64,000 nucleotides of DNA from Manihot esculenta (lineage: Eukaryota; Streptophyta; Magnoliopsida; Malpighiales; Euphorbiaceae): NCBI RefSeq assembly GCF_001659605.2, contig NC_035175.2, forward strand, positions 31,467,705 to 31,531,704, written 5' to 3'. The notes below the pieces were generated by a model. That model did no database searches. It saw nothing but the letters and a program-made list of their open reading frames with translations, and was not told the DNA's origin. Positions 1-13,785 of this stretch are shown in pieces (within the stretch, counting starts at the first letter, position 1; each line of letters opens with the position of its first letter). The position numbers and the translations under genes are program-made.

Positions 1-324
1 TGATTAAAAATACCCCAACATATATTGAAAGAAAATTACAAGAAAAAACAAAGTCAACATAAGTTTTTTGAGTATAAATACAACCCTCTTAAAACAGGGT
101 ATGACACAAATTTAACTCTTCATGCCATTGCCATTCCGAGTTCATCATTGTTACAGGCAGACCCAATAAGAAATTTAGGAAGATAATGAAGATGGACAGA
201 TCCTACAACTGTAAAAGATCAGCTTTCATAAATTTCAAAAACTACAAGCTATGCAAAATAACTCCTATTGCTAATTGGTTAGGGTAAGCTCCTGAAAAGT
301 GGCTTTAAATAGGGTAGTTAGGTC
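1..324 (-). other. 3' untranslated or downstream region of the bZIP gene
   Basis: This follows the TAG stop at 327-325 on the minus strand. No further ORF is visible. I see no clear AATAAA signal on the minus strand, so the polyadenylation site may lie at or beyond the window edge. Confidence 0.5.
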
Positions 325-3300
325 CTAGTGACCACTCTGTGCAACCTCTGCTTGTCCAGTCTTTTGTGCATCATTGTTCAAATGTTGGTCATTCCTGACA
401 GTTCTAAAATCTTCATGCCCAGTAAATTCCCCAAGTTTCTCCTGAAATAATAAACCCCCAGAAATGTATCAAAGTGGCATTTTTATAAAAAGTATGACCT
501 TTGCTAGTTCTAAACATTTATGTTTCATAACAGAATTAAAATGCATATATTCCTCATGTGTTGGTGTTCATGTTGTCTGAGAAGACTGGCTTAGCTGTGG
601 TGTGTTCAGTGCCATTCATGAAGATGAACATCTTAGCCAAACCACCTATGGTGCTATGGTTCACAGTTGGTTTTTTCTTCCTCCTCAACTGTAGTGCAAA
701 TAAAAGTGAAAGACACCTTTATTGCATATTATTCCTAATTAAATTTTCCCCAATTTAATTTCTTGCATAGTTCTGCCCCCACCACTGGATCAGCTCTCTC
801 CCAATAAAATTCTGCAGGGTGTGTGCTCAGAGCGACGAAAAAAAAAAAAAAATCATGAATTGATCACTGAGCATTACAACATCTGCTATCAAATTATTCA
901 TTGCATGTCCAGTGAGGAGGAAAACCAAACAAAAAAAGGTATCAATATTAAACAGATCAAACCAGGAAGAGAACATCACCTTAAGAGATGCATTTTCTGC
1001 AAGAAGTTGCTCATAATCGCTCTTGATCCGGTTTACTTCTGATCTCAAATTGGCATTTTCTTCTTTTAGGGCTTCAGCACGCTGGGCCAACTCATCACAT
1101 TCAGCCTGACTCAAAAGTCAGCACACAATCCAATTAATTCAAATAGAGGCATATACCTGGGATACAACTGTAAAGCATTGGATTATGAAGAACACTTCAT
1201 TACCTGTTTACGCAGCCTAGAACGGCGAGCAGATTCTCTGTTTGACTGTTTTCTCCTCTGTCTCTTTAGCTCTCTTTCATCCTATCAGTAAATAAATAAA
1301 AATATGTAAAAACATAAGAGACTATATGATCATTATAATTGAATACAACCTCTTTCCTCTGTGATAGGCAACTAAGCAGGGAGTGTAGACTAAAGAGTAG
1401 AGCCTTGAGGTTGAGGGAGATGCAACATGAAGAAAGGTGTGAGATGGGACCACGTGCAGTGCTCATGGCAGTAGGTGCAACGTACAGAGACGCTGATTGA
1501 GACTGCAACAGGTCCCAAATGAAGCTGCAAGGTCTTGAGAGGGAGATGAAGAGAAGATGGTCAAGGAGTAGGAGGTGAAGCAGAACAGCAGACCTAGAAT
1601 GAGGGAGAAGTGAGATTGAGGAGAACTAAGGAAGGCCGGGGTTGTGTATGCCCACATGAAAGTCAAAATGATGAGAGCAAACATATGTAGCCTTTATAGA
1701 TAGGGATGCAGAACAACATAGAACACTAATAAAACTTCAGTTAGATTTAGTTAATTCAGTTTTTTCACTGAATTAACCAAATAGGAAAAGTTTTTTTTTA
1801 AAAAAAAAAAAGATTACTGAAATCAAACCAATATATTAGAAATCCAAATTAGAACAGTTTAGTTACGTTTTTTTCGGTTGAACCAAAATCTACTCTCACC
1901 TTATTGCAAGCACAAACATACCGCACATCTTTACCATTCTCATAATACATATTATTATAGTGTGGCAGATGAAATTTCAAATGTAAACAGAAATTTGTGA
2001 AGTTGAAGCTGCAACGGAAAGATTATTTTATCTTTTTTTCACCAAATCTCTCTTCACTTATCAGGTTTCTAAACCATAAAATCTTATTAGTTCATTTTCA
2101 GTGGAAAATGCAACTATGTCTGACACAATACCCTTTTAGTTTAATGCATCCTTAAAAACAGCATACAGAGCCTAGAAACCATAGAAACACTAAAATTCTG
2201 CAGATGGCAAAATCTGAATTGTTTCATGAGGGAATTCTTTCAACTATCAATTAATATGATAGAACTTGAAATCTAGATACAAAAAGATGACAAAACCAAT
2301 CTTGCAGGGAGTTGGAAGTTGGAATCTTAAAACACTGAGTGGACTATCAGCAATTCAGAGTATGACCAAGAAGCAAATTAAGAACAGTATTTAAGTGGAC
2401 CAGTGCATGAAAAGCAGTTGCAAAGATTAATTAATCCCTGCCACAAGTATTAATTCTCATGCACCAGAAGAGCTTCAGAAACCCTAATCTACCAAAGCAT
2501 ATTTCTTTTTCCTTTTTTTTTTAAAAAAAACATTAAAGATATCATCCACAATAGTTGTTACCGACTTACTGTTATCAGCACAATGCACAACGCTGGTCTG
2601 TTGAGTATAAGATTCTCAATAGTTTGTGTAAAAGAATGACGAGAAAAAGAAATTCCAACAGTTTGAAACATCAATTCATGGACAAAGATTAACCTGTAAC
2701 CAAATCTGCGATTGAACAGTATCTCGAGATCCAGTAGAAACAATTCCTCCAGCTACTGGAGTATTTGGAACCTTCCCATGAATTCCAGGGATAGCAGATG
2801 AAGCTGGAGGTCCCCAGTAGTCCATTCCAATATTTAAGTTGGTTGTGGGACCAGGTAGAGCTCCTGGGGCACCTGTAGCAGGTATCGGCACAACAGGCAT
2901 ACTCTGGTTCATGATTGTATGAGGCATACTCTGCCCTACATTCTGAGGACCATGCACAGAACCACCATTCTGAGATGCATCAGCTGTAATATAGATAATA
3001 TAGAAATTCTTCATTAAAAAACACATAATTGCCAACATAATGACTAATGATATAGCAAAATTATTATAATTGAACCTTCTGCAGAATCTTGCCTTCCCCC
3101 TGACTTCATTTGTGAGTCCTACAAAGGTCAAGGAAATCAGAATACTTGAAAATCCTATTACAACAAGGAAACAAATAAAGAAATTGTATTCTTCCAGCCT
3201 CCAAAAAAAAAAAAAAAGAAGACATTCTCCTATAAGTAAATGAACCACAAAATTCTATAGTACAAGCAAATATGTGATTTCAAAAAATGCCTACATCTGG

Positions 3301-6300
3301 AAAACCTTCAAGAGCTCATCCTATGGAGCAACAACACAGGCTTGAAAAATCACACGTCCTCTGCCCCAGTTTGTCTCTCTCAAGGGGAGAGTATAATTAA
3401 TAAGAATAAAGAAAACAACTCAGAGGATAGGGTATCTCCTTAACTATTATAAGCAACAATCAAGAAAACAAATAATTAATAGATAAGTGATGCGAAACCC
3501 ATAATCGACTTAGACAAAGAACGAGGTAAAGATATCTTCCATAAGATTGCTCTACAACGTCTTTAATCAACCCTATTCAACCAATGTGATTAGAAACGAA
3601 GATAATCAAGTGATTCCAGCTAGAGAACGCCACAAGATATTCTTAATAAGTTAACTAAGACTTAAATGAGGAAATCCATATTAAAAAATCACAAAATTAA
3701 ACTTTAATAAGTTGCTAAACAATAGAGAGGAACTAAAGTTCTAAGAATAAATTTTCATTATGGAGAAAAATATCAAATCTTTACTTCTTAACTTCTTTTT
3801 CAGCCCTAAATACAAAATAAAAGCTATTTATAACAAAATATATCCTAATCTTAGTTGAAATACGAAATCAAAATAAAACAAAATAAATCCTAATTGAAGA
3901 AAAATATAAGGTAATTTTATTTAAATAAGGAAAACCATATCTAATTCTACTAATTTGACTCCTATTTTATATAGGATTATAAAAAATACCAAAAAAACAC
4001 ACTAAAATATCTCATTTATGAGTTTATTATTCTTAAAGTGAATTTATAATGGCTGAAATTAAATCTACAAATTTTAAATAAATAAGCCCAGTCTTCCAAA
4101 CGTGATATTCAGCATAAATAATTCGACTTCTCCTTAATTCCTCATGATTTCTTGTTTACTCATTTGAATACTCAAAGCATATCACAACGTTTTTACGCTA
4201 CACTTTAAGTTGTTGAAAGTATTGCCCCCTTTATGCATGCATCAAGAAGGGCCCACCAAAAGATATTAGGCAGTATGAAAGACACTCCTTTAAAATCCCA
4301 AGGGATCTCTCATTTGAATAAAAGAATTTAAGGGAAATAAAAAAGCCACATTGACAAATGTTTCAACAGTCTTATCTATAAAACAATGAAATAACCGGAT
4401 CTCCCTATGGCCAGACAGTAGGACTTCCATCCAGTCCTAAACCTATCCATCACCCTATATTTAGCATGAGATATGAAAAATCCCTCACGTAATCTCGAAC
4501 AGAGCCTGTTTGTTGTGGCTCTCCTAGCTTGTCATGAAAGGAGAAAGAGAAGTTGAAAAGCCTATTTTCAAATATACACGGAGAACAAAGATTTAATTAG
4601 AAATAAGACCTCTTTTTCCCCCTAACAGCTAATATTATCATTATCCCTTTAGGCTTTTTAATGCTCAGTAGTGCAATAGGTATCCACTGTCTTGGCAACA
4701 AATGAAGTCTTGCAAAGTTGCTAATAAACTTAAGACCTAATGGCAGCATTAAAAAAATGGTCTTTTAAAACTAAAAATATTTGTGTAGCCAATATAAAGA
4801 TGTCTTTTCCAAGAAATTCTCGATGCAATGGAATCCTCTTCACATAACAATTTATTATCAAGGACCCATTTCTGAAAGATCCAGGATATGTCATTTTCAT
4901 ATGCCCAGAAATTTCAGTTATTCATAAAATATGTTTCTAGACCATCTTGTACAAAATTAATTTTTCAGAAAGAGAATGCTTTTGACAACTTGAAGAATGG
5001 GAAAAACATGTTTCGTAATTAAACATAAGAACATAATCCAAGGAAACGTAATTGCTTACCAATGACCAGACCCATAAGGTAGATGAAATTAGACAAGCCA
5101 CATCCAGGACAAATAAAATTCAAATTAAGTTGGGCATAGATTAATTTCACTCTTGTAATCTTGATATACTGACACAAACTAATGCTTAAATCTTTACACT
5201 ATAACACTTCTAACCATGCCTTCTTATATATATACTTTCAGACTAGTTCACAGGAAGCCTCAGTTCCAAGTACATTTGGTGATGGTATCGTTTACCTTCC
5301 CTTTAGATAAGAAGAGATGTACTGACACATTAAGCCATTATATATTGCACTAGTTATGAAAATTTAACAGGAAAATAACAAGGCCAAAAACTACCAGAAT
5401 GAAATTACTTGTGTAGTGTGATTTTCAGGCCAATCATTTGAAGGATAATAACTACATGCCTTAAAATTTATTTGCTAGACAAAAAAGATACATACACATT
5501 ACAGACTGACAATACTGAGAATATGTAACACATGATCATATATTCCTCAATCAGAAAATAAAATGACAGGAAAAATGAAATGAAATCAACATGGACTCCA
5601 ACCTGATTTCCATGTTCATAATTCATAAAGGTGCTATTAGTGATAATAGTGCCTTGCAAGTGCTTGAGGACTATGAAACTACACTATTTCAATGAAATTT
5701 ACAAAGGCATGCAGACAAGCAAAAATTTCTTCTGGCAAAATGAAGGAACTACTCTGAGTGATAAAGTGAATGAACCAGAAAATCCACATTTGAAGTGGCT
5801 GATGTAAATACAAGAGAGCTGAAGTAAAAAGAAAAATAAAAATTAATAATAATAATGTCGGCTGCAGCACTTACGTTCTGTGAATTGGCATCACTTCCTT
5901 CACTTGTGCCTTCACTTGCACTCTCAGCACTACATATCAAGAGTAATTCCAACATCAATTGATGTACTCGATAATAACAATAAGTCAATGCAGCCAATAG
6001 ACACAAGAAAAAGGGACCACCTAACCCCATTAACATTTCTAATAATCAGAAATTTCAGTATTCAGAAAAATAAGAAGAAAATAAATACAAATCTGTAAGC
6101 CTGAGCAATACAGGATTCTCCATTCCCTTGAACTATAAATACTACTTCTATATTATCTTCAAGAATAAGATCGTAGGATGAAAATATATTCTTCTAGTTT
6201 CTATAAACAACTTTCACAAATTAATTTAATTAAAAACAGCAAAAAATGTTTAATCTGGTCAGGAAGCTACAGATGGGCAACGAAAGGTCCTTGCTTCTAT

Positions 6301-8358
6301 AAGTGAATTTTCCTTACATTACATCCGAAACAATATATTCTAGCTGGTTGCAAACTGGCAATCGACTCCTCCCCATGTTATATACAGTTTTATCCTAACA
6401 TCGAATAAAAGGTGCATAAAAAGTAGCTTGGAAGTTGGAACAAACATAAATGCAATGGTACCAGTAAATAGGCATAAATCCACAAGCCACCAACAAATAT
6501 TACAATAATTGAACACCACATGTTCCATTCATCCACATGTCTGACAAGGTCACCTTTTAGAATAAGCTCCATTAGCAGACGCTCCTGATGTTTTACCAAT
6601 CTCATTATTCTTCCCTGTAATCATGTTTAAACTGCCCAAACTCCCTTTGGACCTTTTAATTGGCAATTTTTCCTTCACATCAGATGGCTTCCCATCTGCT
6701 TCTGTGCTACCCGGTGTATATCCCTATGACAAACTTAGTATGAGTTCATTTCTATGTAAGCATAAGGTCGAATACATCCTATAGGCAAAATAATTTTGGC
6801 ACAGGAAACTCACAGATGCCTCATTGATACCATTCGGCGAAGGCATTGCAAAAGGACTAAAAGGATAAGATCCCTATATAAATAAAAAGGTTCACTTTTA
6901 GATGAATCCAAAAAATGAAAACGAAAAAATGTAAAGAGTTAAGCAAATAATACCGGAGGAATGGATGGATGAGCATATAAACCACCATGGGGATACATGG
7001 CAACATATGGATGTGGTGGGGTACCATAAGGAGGCATAATATGCTGTTATTAAAAAAAATTTCATTAGAACTGCACCAATTTCAAATAAGGTAAAATTAC
7101 ATAAGCTGAGCAGGAAAAAAAAAAAGAAACCTAATGCAAATGAGAAGATTTTAAGCATAATTGCAGAATGTTAGGTAAGATCAGCATAAAAATTATCAAA
7201 ACCATCAAAAAGTTAGATGAGACAAATACTCTTGCAATTCAAAAACAACTTACTAAATTTGTTGGCTGAAGACATGTAGTACGTTAGCTAACTGATTGAT
7301 TTCAATTAATGGCCATGTTATTTCAAGCCTATGAATATGTAGATCAAAACAATGGAAAAGCTAACAATTGAGTAAATGTGCATTAAACAATCAATGTGGA
7401 GTTGCACAAGCCTAGAAACAGCCCCGTCTGAATTAGGCAGTATGCTCCAATATCAATGAAATTCCACAAACTTACTTTAAAATAATATCATGAAAAAAGA
7501 TGGTTTATATTTTGAAGCAAAACTAATATAAAAGCATACAATATATTAACTCGCAACAAGTTATAAAAGGACTATCTCAATGATCTTATTTCTAAACTTG
7601 CATCGTCTTAATAAAAAATTGAAAACAAAAAATGTTCACCTATATCAGGCAAAATATCATGCTCAAGGTCAATACATAAAAACACAAACAAATTAGTTGA
7701 GCTCCACTCTAATGAGAGGCAACTGCCAAAACTCTAGGTAACTCATTCCATCTCCAGAATAAGATAGTTAAGGGATTCATTACTTCAATCTCTCTACTAA
7801 CTGCTCACTGCCTCCTTTCTTGAGGAAAAAAAAAATCAATCTTTAACATAAATCATCACAACCAAATGTAGCCAGTTTATGCTGTCATGTGCATTTGTGT
7901 CAATAATAACTGATTCATAAACCTTAAATATAAAAAGGAATCTACGAGTACCTGAACCCCCCACATATATGGGTGAGCTTGGGGACTTGATGCCAAGAAC
8001 CCATGTGGAGGTATAGGAGAATATGCCTGTTGAAGAAACAACAAATTTGATAATCCCAATACTAAAAGATCAAAAATGTTCCTTTTCTCTCAGTTTTTTT
8101 TTCCTTAATTAGAAAACAAATTTGTCTAGTGTACCTGAAATCCCGTCCATTCAGGATTTACAGTGCCAGCGCTGGTGGTTGAAGTCTGCTCCTGAAGAAC
8201 ACAGGACTAAACTGGTTCACTTTGGGCAGGTAAAAGTGTTTAATCTAAAACAAGGAATAATGACTTCAATAAACACAAAAGTAGACCTGCGCAGTGGTAC
8301 CAGACAGGGCCTTTGCCTCTTTCTCCTTTGCTGGTTTATCCATGTCACTGCTGCCCAT
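325..8358 (-). CDS. bZIP16-like: bZIP16/bZIP68-like G-box-binding factor (plant group G bZIP), 12 coding exons
   Basis: Nuclear transcription factor expected to bind G-box (CACGTG) promoters. Coding exons, in transcript order: 8358-8287, 8191-8135, 8026-7952, 7043-6954, 6873-6814, 6723-6554, 5929-5875, 3118-3076, 2983-2694, 1281-1204, 1105-980, 441-325. All introns are GT-AG, phases agree, and the product is 410 residues, the usual family size. Residues 1 to about 200 are the Pro/Gly-rich MFMR region (motifs [21 protein letters not shown]). MDYWG is typical of bZIP16/68. The basic region is at 309-330 (N318, R326 of N-x7-R), followed by a zipper with heptad residues L336, L343, L350, I357, L364, L371. 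Cys333 matches the redox-sensitive Cys reported for Arabidopsis bZIP16, bZIP68 and GBF1. The start is the first ATG in an exon that opens with MGSSDMDKP. No lesion seen. Whether it is the orthologue of bZIP16 or bZIP68 is not settled. Confidence 0.95.
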
Positions 8359-9310
8359 AGTTATACAACCTTTCAATAATTCGTCAAACCATCCTACAGT
8401 ACAACCACCATTATCACAATAGGGACTTCTTACCCGATATGCACAAGTAATCTACGCAAACTAGACCCCGCATAGAACTTGCTAAGACAAACAATCGTTA
8501 ATACCAAAATTTGCAGCAAACATTTGCAACCCATGAAAAAGAAGAATCTAATAAATTCAATAGTTCCCGAGAAAACAAGCAAAACTGCATAAGCGCTTAT
8601 GCATAGACAATAGTACTATTTGCTGAGTACAATAATTCGACAACTTCAAATTAATAACTCAAGATACCAACTATAGATTTCATAAAGGAAGTTACGGTCA
8701 TGCATCTAGAAAAAAAAGTTTTACCTGCAGACTTGAAAGCATATCACTTAATCGAAAACAAACAAAATAAAAGCTCAATTCGATTAATGAAATATAACCC
8801 TAAATGTATAACAATTAAAATTAGCATGCAAATGAACAACTAAAACTCACAAATTCAACCAAATTCAATATTAAAAAAAAAAAAAACAATTCTATTACCA
8901 GTTGCTAAAACCTTAAAAGACCAAAGTCGAATATTGATCCACTGAATGAGTATGAAATCTAAGAAATTGATAAACCAAAAAGGCAACGGAATACAGAGGC
9001 CAATTAAGAAAAGCTTAGGCGGCAATAATGGAGGAAAAGAATAATTTGAGCAGTTACAAAGGAAAAAAAAATCAAAATAAAAAATAAGGTAAGAATTTGG
9101 GAGTGATCAGAAATTAGGGTTTGTTGGGATTACGGGTGAGTTATTGGTGTAGACGTTGGAGGTTCACGGTTCACATTCTTGGGTCGTCATACGGTAGTCG
9201 CTGATGCAGAGGAAAGAAAATCCTTTCCGCTGGGCGAGTGTTTTCCACACTTATGATGATCGCGTGGTGGCCATTTGTCAGGAATTACAGTGATTGGGGT
9301 GGGTTGAAAT
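8359..9310 (-). promoter_or_regulatory. 5' leader and proximal promoter of the bZIP gene
   Basis: This sequence lies upstream of the start codon at 8358-8356 with no protein-coding potential. On the minus strand a CTGTAG acceptor-like site near 8397 lies 40 bp before the ATG, and a CAG/GTAA donor-like site lies near 8724. A 5'UTR intron is therefore plausible, as in many plant bZIP genes. A comparatively GC-rich stretch at about 9120-9300, rich in CCT and CAAAC runs on the minus strand, is the best candidate for the first exon and core promoter. The exact transcription start is not visible. Confidence 0.4.
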
Positions 9311-9465
9311 TTCCTTCTTTCGGTCTAAGATAATAGTTTATTAATGGAAAGAGAATGGAAGGCCCAATACGATGCAAAGGGTCCAAAGAGAGACATGTAG
9401 CAATTAAGCCCAAACCATGGTCAAAAAATATGGGCACCAAAGAAATTCTAACAACCTGAACTAGA

Positions 9466-9485
9466 TCCGATCCGATCCGATCCGA
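9466..9485. repeat. TCCGA x4 pentanucleotide microsatellite
   Basis: Four perfect copies of TCCGA lie about 160 bp upstream of the presumed bZIP promoter region. Confidence 0.85.
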
Positions 9486-9486
9486 G

Positions 9487-10214
9487 TTAAAACTGAACCA
9501 GCCGAAGGAAAATGAGCCATTGATCAAAGTTGCAACTAGCTGGAGAGACGCACTGTTTTGTTCTCAAAGTAGTGAGGCCATGGATGATAACAACATAACC
9601 ATGCATGAGAAGGTTTATCAACACAAGCATCCTAGGACTCATCGAATATTTAAGGAGCAACCACGGAAGTCAAATTAAAAGAATAAAACATAGTATAAAT
9701 TAAATTAACTTAAAAAAAAGTATTGTTAACATCTCCAAAATAAATTAACCCTATTTTTCAATAGAAAACCTTTAAAAAAAGTCTAATGAAAAAGCCGCTT
9801 AGCAGAGTTTTAACTTTTCAAGTGGTTTCAAAGAGCCGGAACAATCAAAAGACGATATTACATTAATTAATTAATTAAATAATTAAAAAATATTATTTTA
9901 ATAAAATAATAACACTTTTTTCCTATTTTATAATTTTATATTATCTTATAAATGTTAAATAAAAGTAATAAATGCTACTCATGTCTAAATAATAAGTGAT
10001 CTAACCTAAAACACTGAGACAATTCTACCTTAGTCTTTGATTGGTTGAATGAAATCAAAGAGAATGTAAAGAGAAGTAAGTGCAAGAGGGCAGAGAAATC
10101 TATTAGACAATTAGAAAATATTATGTATGAAACATATTAGTTTATTTTGATTTTATTAATATACTGTTAATAGGTTAAATGTTTATTAATTATTATAAAT
10201 TTATTGTCAATAAG

Positions 10215-10246
<32 letters not shown>

Positions 10247-11159
10247 CTTAAATCAAATAGCAGTTTAAATTATATAAAATTAAAAATGGAATTTATTTCA
10301 TTTTATTTTATATAAAATTCAATTAAATTTTACAAAATTCTGGTTCATAGAATTGAACAAAATATTGTGTTAAAAAATTATCCTTTTAATTTTAATTTTA
10401 ATTTTTTAGGGAGAAAATTTTTTAATATTAATTATTAGGATAAATATTATAACTTTTTCAATTCTTTGAAAAAAAATATATTATAAATTATCCAATTCAC
10501 TTATCAATCACGTGACGATATATAATGACATACTCTTTTGTTTTAAAGAAAATGTTTTTAGAACATTTCGTTTATTTTTTTTTTTTTGTTATTTAGACTA
10601 CTTAAAAGGTTAAAAGAAAATTAAATCACTTTTTACACTATTTTTAGTGGAATTTTTAGGAGTTAGAGTAAGGGGTTTTTAGGTAATAATCATTTTTGTG
10701 AGAAATTTTCAATGGTTATATGTAGGAGAGAATGTTTTTTTAATGAAAAGGTAAACTTTTTATCTCTATTTTTCAATCCCTAAATTGGGGGTGTTGGAGG
10801 AAGTTTTGATATTCCACTTTTCATTGTTTTCTTTGTTTTATAAAACATTTTTTTTTCCCTCTGTTCAAACTATTAAGCATTGAGAGGAAGAGAAGAAAAT
10901 GGAGAGACAGACTAGGTCAAGACTTTAGGTTTAGATATTAGGCTTAACTTAAGAAACATATATAGAAGCAGCCAAATATATTCAATTTGGTTTATTTTAA
11001 GATTTTATGGTATAATAATTGAATCAAATAGAAAAATCAAATATTTTGAAAAGACAAAGAGACCACTTTTGGCCCATGTGAAAATTTAAAGAAACCATTT
11101 AATCCTTGATCAATTTTCTAGGGCCATATAGACTTTAGATTCCTGATTTCTTTATTAAG
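9487..11159. other. AT-rich intergenic DNA
   Basis: No ORF or recognisable element. It contains a (TA)14 run at about 10219-10246, several T- and A-rich tracts, and one CACGTG at 10509-10514 that is probably chance. It separates the host gene from the repeat block. Confidence 0.6.
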
Positions 11160-11768
11160 CGTATATGCATATTTAAAATAGTGAAAGTTAATGATAAAAA
11201 TTATATGCACTCCAAGACTTAGCCTGGTGGAAAGTGCATCCTAATACACTTTGAATTAAATTTTAGCGTGGTAGAGAGATGTTTGATATCATGAAATTTG
11301 AGGAGAATATAATTTATCTGTATGAAACTATGTGAGCAATTAAATATATTCAGATTGTTCATTCTGATTGGGAAAGATTATAGCTCTCTAAACATTTTTT
11401 TGTACTTTTCATGAAATTCTCTTCAATTTACATATTATTTATATTTTTTTATTTTTTTTGAATTAATTATAGATTTTTGTTACAGAGGTAATTTGAAACT
11501 TTTAATTAGCTATAGTGCGATATCTGAAATTTCAAGAATATATAATTTGGTCTCCTAATTATTAAATTAAGTGATTCTTGAGTGTAAAATCAAGTTTGGA
11601 AAGTGTATTAAAACTTTTATGTTTTGAGTTTTTACATTCCTACCTCTAATATAGTGCCATATTGTAAAAAAAATTGGTGCGCAGATTCAACTTATATTGT
11701 GACAAACCTATTATGATGGCAATATCTCAAAAAAATACAAGTTCTTTTTGTGTTTTTCTTTTTCTTCC
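11160..11768 (+). repeat. Dispersed repeat R1, copy 1 (interrupted by element A)
   Basis: By eye this aligns with 24220-25560. Shared landmarks are a TTTTAG-then-GGTGGAGAGAT-like segment, CTATGTGAGCAATTAAATAT, TGAAATTTCAAGAAT, and ATATAGTGCCATATTGTAA near the end. Similarity stops where the Tat LTR begins. Copy 2 carries about 0.7 kb in its middle that copy 1 lacks. The family is not recognised and no coding capacity is visible. Confidence 0.65.
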
Positions 11769-12204
11769 TGATGTAACATAACAATCGCCCAAAGTAAGTT
11801 ATGAATTGTTACCAAAAGATAAGATCACATGGCAAGAGTCAAATAAACCGATACGCGATTCCACCCATGGAAAGAAAGACTCAGACACCATAGCACTCGG
11901 TTTTTCATTAAAATTTGCTCTCTCCTAAATAGGTCGAGTCTTCACATAAAGTTACCGTTAGTGGGGACAACCAAGCAGATCCTTATCAATTAACCTATAA
12001 TCATAGGATCTCCTATCAATTGACTGGTACCAACTGGATTTTCAGGAGATGCGATAATTAACTCCATGTTCTTACAGTATAAAAGCTAATGATCGCAGAG
12101 ATCAAGGTACACAATTTTTACACAAATACTGATTAAGTTCAAAGTATTACATTACACTCGCCCTTATCTTCAATTTACTGACTTGAGCATCAGAGTGGCT
12201 GTCA
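11769..12204 (+). repeat. 5' LTR of element A
   Basis: It begins TGATGTAACA and ends GGCTGTCA. It pairs with 17440-17874 over the whole length with many substitutions, which points to an old insertion. A TAGGCGCC sequence just after it resembles a decayed TTGGCGCC primer-binding site. A TATAAAAGCTAAT stretch at about 12078 is a plausible TATA region. Confidence 0.85.
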
Positions 12205-12408
12205 TAGGCGCCAATCACCTCACTTTCTCTTTCTTGCAGATTAGCCAATCATGGCACAGCTTCCTTTCAACCACATCATTTGGTTTCATTGTCAGGAAAT
12301 CCATTGAATTATCTTAATTTGGATTAAAATCGGTCTCTTATTCCGTTTTTCTTAAAATGAAATCTTTCTTTTCTTCTTTTCTCGAAATACCTGATAATTC
12401 ACGAGCTG

Positions 12409-13760
12409 TTGTTAAGGTTGCTACTAATGAGGGCGTTATCATTTCCTTCGCTCCTTGCAGATCTCAACAATCTGAACGATGAGAAAATGCTCCAATATAT
12501 TAAAAGACTGCAGGTCACTCTCGAGCAATATAAGGCTTGGGAGGAGGCCTCATTTATGACTCTCAGGGTAAGGGAGGACGCTTCTATTGATACCCTAAGG
12601 ACTCGGACAGAAGCGATCTAATTGTAGACCAAAGGGAAGGCCAAAGTGTAGGATGAAGAGTCATTGGATGAGGCTCCGAAGAACGTCAACTAGAAGTTGG
12701 TTCGGGCCGTGCATAGGTACCAGAAAGAGCAAGAGGAGGACTATGGCCTGGACAATGCCTCACCCCTAACGGAAGAGATCAAATAGAAACTTTCCCAACC
12801 AAGTTTAAGCTGCCAAGCTTGGAAAAATATGATAGAACAGCAGATTTTAGAAGTCACTTGGCGATCTTTAGGACAAACATGTAGCTTCAAGATGTCAATG
12901 ACTTCGTGTTGTGTCGAGTGTTTCCATTAACACTCATATGTTTGGCTAAAAAATAGTATCAACATCTGAGCGTAGGTTTAATTAAGAACTTTACACAATA
13001 ACGTTATTTAAATCCAGGTTTATTACTTGTATACCTCCTAAAAATCTCTCCTCTGACTTATGAAAGACCGACCAAGGAGAGGACAAGTCTTTAAGAAGCT
13101 TTATCTCACGGTTTAATGCAGAAGCAATACAGGTGGAGGAATTAAATCATGAGATAGCATGTGAAGTATTAAAGAAAGGAACATGCAACATCAAGTTCAT
13201 GGATTCCTTAATCAAGAACCTAGCTACTACATACCAACAGCTAATGGACAAAGCCCAGAAGTACATCAGGCTGGATGACGAAGTCCAAGCATTGAGAGAG
13301 TATAAAAGGACAAGCCAAAAGCAAAGCCAAAAGCCAAAGAGGCGAGGATATGAAGGAGACCATAAAAGTTATCCAATCTCCTAAAGAAGGGATGATCAAA
13401 GTAAGTATAAGAATTATACTCCATTGAATGACTCATGAACACGTATTCTAATATGAATCAGGAAAAATGACAAGGAGGTCAGGTGGCCTCAACCTTGAGA
13501 GAGTTGAAAGGCGATAGGGGACCAAGTACTGCCACTTTCACGAAGACCATATATATACAATAGAGGAGTGTTGTCAACTGAAAGACAAGATCAAGATGTT
13601 AATAAGGGATGACACACTTTGAAAGTTTACCAAAAAGAGTAGGGAAGAGAGAATACCTGAACCCAAGGCAATAACTCACGAAACTACCCGTGGCAGTGAA
13701 CCTGTAGGGGTTATTCATGCAATTGCAAGAGGACCTAGCGATAGTAATGGAAAAAATAAA
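12409..13760 (+). pseudogene. Tat-type gag remnant (element A)
   Basis: Broken capsid-like gene. Readable pieces in different frames are: LADLNNLNDEKMLQYIKRL with YKAWEEAS after 12450; FKLPSLEKYDRTADFRSHLA with IFRTNM near 12810-12880; LATTYQQLMDKAQKYIRLDD near 13225-13280; and YCHFHEDHIYTIEECCQLKD with IKMLIR near 13535-13600, followed by GVIHAIARGP. These match the order of a Tat/Retand Gag: N-terminal coil, capsid core, the 'TYxxLxxRAQKYI' block, the C/H cluster and the 'GVIHTIxGGP' linker. Several stops and frameshifts make it non-functional. The assignment rests on family recall, not a search. Confidence 0.75.
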
Positions 13761-13785
13761 TGAGCAAAAGATGTCCTGAATGTTC

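Noticed and set aside
2676..3248. 190-codon open frame across bZIP exons
   Set aside because: It reads through introns; only 2694-2983 of it belongs to the real exon, and the 3076-3118 exon is in another register of the spliced gene.
9285..9527. 80-codon minus-strand open frame upstream of the bZIP gene
   Set aside because: It runs through the TCCGA repeat and promoter zone with no domain; looks like chance.
10505..10518. CACGTG at 10509 and other single G-boxes
   Set aside because: About one per 4 kb is expected by chance, and this one is over 1 kb upstream in AT-rich DNA.
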